This document shows positions 30,656-34,480 of a DNA stretch of 34,480 nucleotides, piece by piece. This stretch comes from Hyphomicrobiales bacterium (GTDB lineage Bacteria; Pseudomonadota; Alphaproteobacteria; Rhizobiales; Methyloligellaceae): the NCBI GenBank assembly GCA_028280515.1, contig JANQLP010000076.1, positions 1 through 34,480 of the forward strand. Direction: 5' to 3'. Positions within the stretch are counted from its first letter, which is position 1, and each line of letters begins with the position of its first letter. Position numbers and translations under genes: made by a program. The notes under the pieces are model-generated. The model ran no database searches, had not been told where the DNA came from, and saw only the letters and a program-made list of their open reading frames with translations.

Positions 30656-31162
30656 CTAGTTCTGCGCCCGGCGCGGCTTGGCCTTGGCGAAGCACTTCCG
30701 CATGATCTCGCAGCGCTTGGGCCCGGGCGGATGCACCCAGTCACCGGGTTTCGGCGCGAGAAACGCGCAGATCTCGTCCATGCCCGTCTCCGTCAGCCAG
30801 CCTTCGCGTTTGCCGCGTTCGACCGCATAGCAATCGGCGCGCGTCTCGGGCGGCCCATAGATCTGGTGGCCGCACTCATGGGCGTACACATAGAGCCGGA
30901 TTGTGTCGGAGAGGCCTTCCAGTTTCGTCGGGTTGAGAATAATGACACCTTTCTTGGCGCCGCCATAGTCCCAGAACGTGTGCGAGATCAGCGTCGACGC
31001 CCGCCCGCACCGCACGTAGCGTCCGGCGAGCTTGAACGTGCCCGGTGCCAGCAGTTTGTCCTTGGGCGAGGCTTCGGGCTGCGATGTGGTCGACGACAAC
31101 AGCGCGGCGCCCACAACCAGCGCGCACAAGCCTGCGATCCTGTTCAATCGCCCGAGTTTCAA
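30656..31162 (-). CDS. Exported M48/minigluzincin-like protein with HECGH motif, paralogue 1
   Basis: No ATG serves this gene. TTG 31162 is chosen, with GGGGA 5 bp upstream; an alternative TTG at 31222 lies 6 bp after the paralogue's stop. The 168-residue product has a signal-like N-terminus (NRIAGLCALVVGAALLSS). Its core is LYVYAHECGHQIYGPPETRADCYAVERGKREGWL. HECGH with ExxAD (ETRAD) 8 residues after it is the zinc signature of M48 peptidases and minigluzincins. Cys residues in YVRCGRA, HECGH, ADCY and EICAF may form disulfides. It is the downstream member of a tandem pair. Peptidase activity is inferred from the motif only. Confidence 0.75.
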   Translation of the reverse strand: MKLGRLNRIAGLCALVVGAALLSSTTSQPEASPKDKLLAPGTFKLAGRYVRCGRASTLISHTFWDYGGAKKGVIILNPTKLEGLSDTIRLYVYAHECGHQIYGPPETRADCYAVERGKREGWLTETGMDEICAFLAPKPGDWVHPPGPKRCEIMRKCFAKAKPRRAQN

Positions 31163-31228
31163 ACCGTTTCCCCGTCTGTCTGGCGGATGCTGCAACGTGG
31201 GGCCGCAACACCGGTCGGTCAATTCACG

Positions 31229-31804
31229 TTACTGCGTGTTCGAGCCGGAACGCGTCGCGCGCGGCGCGGCCTCCTTGTAGCAAATGCGGATTTTTTTGCA
31301 GCGCTCCGGACCGGCCTCGTGCTGGGCGGAGGCCTTGAGCTTGGAAATGAACTCACACACCTGATCGAGGCCCTTCTCGTCGAGCCAGCCGTATCGCCGT
31401 CCACGCTTGACCCCGAAACAGTCGGCGGCCGTCTCGTTCCGGCCGACGAACTGGTGGCCGCATTCATGGGCGTAGATGAACAGCTTGACCGGTGTCGGCA
31501 GCTCCTTCAGACGGTCGGGATTCAGAATCACGTAACCGGGATAGGCGCCGCCCCAGCTGTCGAATTTCGGGTCCATCACGGTCGGCCGTCTGCCGCAAAG
31601 CATGCGGTGCCGGTCGATGCTGAGCTTGCCGGGCTTGATCAGCCTGGCGTCCGGGCCGGCGTCTTTCAGGTACTGATCGAGCGGTACGTCCAGGTCGGAC
31701 CCTGGCGCGACATAGTCGGACTGAGCCAGTGCCGCTCCGGCCGCAAATGCACAGAAGACCGCGATACCGATTGTCTTCGCGATGCCAGAAACGCGCACTT
31801 TCAT
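31229..31804 (-). CDS. Exported M48/minigluzincin-like protein with HECGH motif, paralogue 2
   Basis: The 191-residue protein begins at ATG 31804 with a signal peptide (GIAKTIGIAVFCAFAAGAALAQ). Its core LFIYAHECGHQFVGRNETAADCFGVKRGRRYGWLDEKGLDQVC matches the downstream paralogue closely. Both have YAHECGHQ, ET(A/R)AD, C(F/Y)(G/A)V(K/E)RG, a G-W-L segment, an (E/Q)(I/V)C position and a C-terminal PxRCxxxxxC(Y/F). The His, Glu and His of HECGH and the Glu of ExxAD can bind zinc. It lies upstream of paralogue 1 by 6-66 bp depending on the start, in one probable transcript with it. The target is unknown. Confidence 0.82.
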   Translation of the reverse strand: MKVRVSGIAKTIGIAVFCAFAAGAALAQSDYVAPGSDLDVPLDQYLKDAGPDARLIKPGKLSIDRHRMLCGRRPTVMDPKFDSWGGAYPGYVILNPDRLKELPTPVKLFIYAHECGHQFVGRNETAADCFGVKRGRRYGWLDEKGLDQVCEFISKLKASAQHEAGPERCKKIRICYKEAAPRATRSGSNTQ

Positions 31805-31858
31805 TGTCCATTGGTCTCCGTGGTGGGCGAATCCAATTTAGAGGACTGCGCGGGAATT

Positions 31859-32476
31859 TCAAACGCCCGTTTCCCGTGATTTGTCGGGTTCGGCGGAACT
31901 TTCTTCGCTTTCGAGGAAACGCGCGTTGCGCCGGCGGGTGAGGATGAAATGCGCCAGCCAGATAGCGGCGCCGGCAACGGCCACGATGACAATCGCGTAG
32001 TGCTCGAGCACCTCGAACCGCTTCAGCATGGCCGTCATGACCGCGCCGAGCAGGAAGCTCACGCTGCCGAGAATGCCGGCCCAGAGGAACGTCGCGATCA
32101 GGTTCAGCAGCATGAAGCGCCAGGCCGCGATGCGGCTCATGCCGATCACGAACGGGCTGATGCTGCGGATGCCGTAGACGAAGCGAAAACCGAGAATGAA
32201 CCAGGTGTCGTACTTTTCCAGGAGGCGTGTCGCGCGGTGGACCCGCATGCGCCATGACGGCCAGCGCGCCACCAGCCTTTTGCCGTACAGCCTGCCGACC
32301 CAGAAATAGGCCTGATCCCCGACGAATGCGCCGGTCCAGGCCAGCAACACCACGAGTTCGATCTTCAGATAGCCGAGTTTGGCGGCGACAGCGCCGAGGA
32401 CGAGAATGGTCTCGCCCTCGAAGATCGTGCCGATGAACACCGCCAGATAGCCATATTGGGCAACCAGTTCGGACAC
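31859..32476 (-). CDS. DedA family membrane protein (VTT/SNARE-associated domain)
   Basis: The 205-residue protein has the DedA layout. It starts with an amphipathic-to-membrane segment (YGYLAVFIGTIFEGETILVLGAV) and has the family helix VVLLAWTGAFVGDQAYFWVGRLYG. The conserved FILGFRFVYGIRSISPFVIGM motif (about 93-113) contains the Arg residues needed for function in E. coli DedA proteins, and two C-terminal helices follow. DedA members flip undecaprenyl phosphate or phospholipids. The neighbouring metallopeptidase-like pair is on the same strand, 54 bp downstream. Confidence 0.93.
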   Translation of the reverse strand: MSELVAQYGYLAVFIGTIFEGETILVLGAVAAKLGYLKIELVVLLAWTGAFVGDQAYFWVGRLYGKRLVARWPSWRMRVHRATRLLEKYDTWFILGFRFVYGIRSISPFVIGMSRIAAWRFMLLNLIATFLWAGILGSVSFLLGAVMTAMLKRFEVLEHYAIVIVAVAGAAIWLAHFILTRRRNARFLESEESSAEPDKSRETGV

Positions 32477-32554
32477 GCGCCTCTCCTCGGTTGCACAAAC
32501 CTAGGCCGGAACTGGCCCCGGTGACAGGCCTTTGCCGATCCACGCGCGACCTGC

Positions 32555-32860
32555 CTATTCGGCGAGCGTGATCACCTGCTGGACGCCGACGATGCGGCGC
32601 AGCGCCTTGTCGACGAGATGCGCGGTCTGGCGTGTGAGCCCCGCGACCCTGAGGTCGGCGGAAAACTCGTCGCCCTGTCCGTTCTCGCTGGAGATATGGA
32701 CGCGCGTCGGGACGAGGCCGAGCTTGCTGAACGGCTCGACGAGACGCTGCACCATGCCGGGGTCGGCGGTGGCGGTGACAAAGAAGATCGCCTCTACGGC
32801 GTCATGCGGGGTGGACTGCGGACAGGCAGTCGCTGTCGATACTGATTGCGGACAAGACAT
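32555..32860 (-). CDS. Small ACT-domain-like protein
   Basis: ATG 32860 follows GAAGGAGA with an 8-bp spacer. The 101-residue product has about 22 polar residues that contain CPQS twice, then a beta-alpha-beta-beta-alpha-beta pattern (EAIFFVTATADPGMVQRLVEPFSKLGLVPTRVHI to VQQVITLAE) typical of ACT domains. ACT domains bind amino acids and regulate metabolism. Lying between leuC and dedA on the leu strand, it may sense an amino acid, but no ligand can be named. The arrangement strand-helix with an early Asp-Pro-Gly (TADPGMVQRL) matches the ACT ligand turn. Confidence 0.75.
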   Translation of the reverse strand: MSCPQSVSTATACPQSTPHDAVEAIFFVTATADPGMVQRLVEPFSKLGLVPTRVHISSENGQGDEFSADLRVAGLTRQTAHLVDKALRRIVGVQQVITLAE

Positions 32861-32880
32861 CGGAATGTCTCCTTCACGAA

Positions 32881-32944
32881 ATTCGAATTACGGACGCGTG
32901 ATTCCCGGCGCGCTGTCTTAAGCGACCGGGCCGGTAATTCGAAT
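32881..32944. repeat. Long inverted repeat between leuC and the ACT gene
   Basis: ATTCGAATTAC (32881-32891) and GTAATTCGAAT (32934-32944) are perfect 11-bp inverted arms around 42 bp; an inner CCCGG/CCGGG pair can extend the stem. Each arm includes the 8-bp palindrome ATTCGAAT. It lies 21-84 bp before the ACT start, in the 180-bp gap after leuC, so it may be a terminator of leuC or an operator of the ACT gene. Confidence 0.75.
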
Positions 32945-33040
32945 GGCGCGGAGGGACCGCGCGGCGTGAAGGACGAACATCATGAGGCCGCTTATAGCAG
33001 CCCCATGGTTAACAATTCAACCGCTTGCGCGGTAAGGCGG

Positions 33041-34441
33041 TCAGTTCAACTCCCGCACGTCCACGAAACGTCCGGCGATGGCGGCTGCCGCGGCCATTGT
33101 GGGCGAGACGAGATGCGTGCGTCCGCGATGGCCCTGGCGGCCCTCGAAGTTGCGGTTGGACGTCGACGCGCAGCGCTCTTCCGGGTTCAGCTTGTCCGGG
33201 TTCATGGCCAGGCACATGGAGCAGCCCGGTTCGCGCCACTCGAAGCCCGCGTCCTTGAAGACCTTGTCGAGGCCTTCCGATTCCGCCTGCTCTTTCACAA
33301 GTCCCGAGCCCGGAACGATCATGGCGTTGACGTTCTCGTTTACCTGCTGGCCGTTGACGACGGCTGCGGCTGCGCGCAAATCCTCGATTCGGCCGTTGGT
33401 GCATGAGCCGATGAACACCCGGTCGATGGTGATGTCTTTGATCTTCGTGCCCGGCGTCAAACCCATATAGTCGAGCGCGCGGCGCATGGATTCCTTGTGG
33501 TGATGTTCCACCACGTCATCCGGGTTCGGCACCTCGCCGGTGACCGAAACGACGTTTTCTGGGCTCGTGCCCCAGGTCACGATCGGCGGCAGGTTCGCCG
33601 CGTCGAGCGTGATTTCCCTTTCGAACGCCGCGTCGTCATCGGACTTCAGCGTCACCCAGTGGGCCATCGCCTGCTCCCACGCCGCACCCTTCGGCGTGCG
33701 CGGACGCCCTTCCAGATATTTGTATGTGGTCTCGTCCGGCGCGATCATGCCGGCACGGGCGCCGCCCTCGATCGACATGTTGCAGACCGTCATGCGGCCT
33801 TCCATGGTGAGGTCGCGGATGGCCTGGCCGGTATATTCAATGACATGGCCGGTTCCCCCCGCGGTGCCGATTTCGCCGATGATGGCGAGGATCACGTCTT
33901 TCGCGGTGATGCCCTCGGGCAGCGCGCCCTTGACCTCGACCTTCATGTTCTTCGACTTTTCCTGGATCAGCGTCTGCGTCGCCAGTACATGCTCGACCTC
34001 GGTGGTGCCGATGCCGTGGGCGAGCGCGCCGAACGCGCCGTGGGTCGCGGTGTGGCTGTCGCCGCACACGATCGTCGTGCCGGGCAGCGTGAAGCCCTGC
34101 TCGGGGCCGATGACGTGGACGATGCCCTGGCGCACGTCGACCTCGTTGAAATACTCGACGCCGAACTCGGCGCAGTTGTCCGCCAGCGTATCCACCTGCA
34201 GCTTCGATTCCGGATCGTCGATCCCGTCGCCGCGATGGGTCGTCGGCACATTGTGGTCGACGACGGCCAGCGTCTTTTCAGGGGCCTTCACCTTGCGGCC
34301 ATGCATGCGTAGACCTTCAAAAGCCTGCGGGCTGGTGACTTCATGAACCAGATGCCGGTCGATATAGATCAGACAGGTGCCATCCTCCTGTTCATGGACG
34401 ACGTGGTCGTCCCAGATCTTGTCGTAGAGCGTTTTTCCCAT
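33041..34441 (-). CDS. leuC: 3-Isopropylmalate dehydratase large subunit
   Basis: ATG 34441 is preceded by AGGAG. The 466-residue protein has the aconitase-family motifs. These are [35 protein letters not shown] and the three Fe-S ligands Cys347 ([10 protein letters not shown]), Cys407 and Cys410 ([10 protein letters not shown]). [12 protein letters not shown] is near the C-terminus. With LeuD it forms the heterodimer of leucine synthesis in the cytoplasm. The length matches E. coli LeuC. It is the rightmost gene in the window; the last 39 bp hold only its upstream region. Confidence 0.98.
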   Translation of the reverse strand: MGKTLYDKIWDDHVVHEQEDGTCLIYIDRHLVHEVTSPQAFEGLRMHGRKVKAPEKTLAVVDHNVPTTHRGDGIDDPESKLQVDTLADNCAEFGVEYFNEVDVRQGIVHVIGPEQGFTLPGTTIVCGDSHTATHGAFGALAHGIGTTEVEHVLATQTLIQEKSKNMKVEVKGALPEGITAKDVILAIIGEIGTAGGTGHVIEYTGQAIRDLTMEGRMTVCNMSIEGGARAGMIAPDETTYKYLEGRPRTPKGAAWEQAMAHWVTLKSDDDAAFEREITLDAANLPPIVTWGTSPENVVSVTGEVPNPDDVVEHHHKESMRRALDYMGLTPGTKIKDITIDRVFIGSCTNGRIEDLRAAAAVVNGQQVNENVNAMIVPGSGLVKEQAESEGLDKVFKDAGFEWREPGCSMCLAMNPDKLNPEERCASTSNRNFEGRQGHRGRTHLVSPTMAAAAAIAGRFVDVRELN

Positions 34442-34480
34442 TCCAACTGAACTCCTGCCGCCTTCGTTTGCGTGTTTTGT

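Noticed and set aside
30731-31879. 382-residue open frame on the plus strand
   Set aside because: It is antisense to both HECGH paralogues; no domain and no ribosome site.

Overview
The window looks like chromosomal DNA of an alphaproteobacterium, most likely of the order Hyphomicrobiales (Rhizobiales). The grounds are high G+C, a DUF1127 protein, a VIT/CCC1 transporter, TauE/SafE and AGCS proteins of alphaproteobacterial type, interspersed palindromic elements, and leuC, leuD, leuB and asd lying near one another but separated by unrelated genes. This placement is inferred from gene content; no marker gene is present.

Region 1 (1-3276) is mixed. It holds the start of a thioredoxin-TPR gene that runs off the left edge, a prolyl-tRNA editing protein, a small membrane protein, tRNA-Gly(GCC), an NTF2/SnoaL-like protein and a methyltransferase. 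Downstream of the methyltransferase lies a 116-bp relic of the 3' end of a subtilase gene, about 93% identical over 100 bp to the intact subtilase next door.

Region 2 (3490-11627) is the most interesting part. A secreted subtilase with a run of 19 aspartates is divergent from a three-gene operon: a DUF1611-like P-loop protein, an ABC half-transporter with a degenerate nucleotide-binding domain, and an alpha/beta hydrolase. Next comes an ECF sigma factor/anti-sigma pair, with a secreted toroid-like protein divergent from it. The same promoter-like motif (CGGGAATAA, then CCGTT, with 16-17 bp between GGAAT and CGTT) lies in front of the sigma gene, the subtilase and the P-loop operon. This suggests one small extracytoplasmic-stress regulon, a possible undescribed envelope or secretion system.

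Region 3 (11816-18622) carries a small basic exported protein, an L,D-transpeptidase, a BTAD/TPR regulator of the CadC/TolB-like type, a small single-TM protein, a DUF1127 protein, an acyl-CoA synthetase and a Nudix hydrolase.

Region 4 (18735-27286) holds a VIT-family transporter next to asd, an Mpo1-like protein, cytochrome b561, a universal stress protein plus AGCS symporter operon, an exported protein of unknown function, a DJ-1/VOC pair, and leuB. The leuB stop codon lies inside a palindromic intergenic element.

Region 5 (27445-34441) has a cupin, a CaiB/BaiF CoA-transferase, leuD, a TauE/SafE permease, two tandem exported proteins with an M48-like HECGH...ExxAD signature, a DedA protein, an ACT-domain protein beside a long inverted repeat, and leuC. 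LeuC, LeuD and LeuB are the last steps of leucine synthesis and Asd is the second step of the aspartate family; the other genes here have no visible link to them. No insertion sequence, prophage or CRISPR array was seen.
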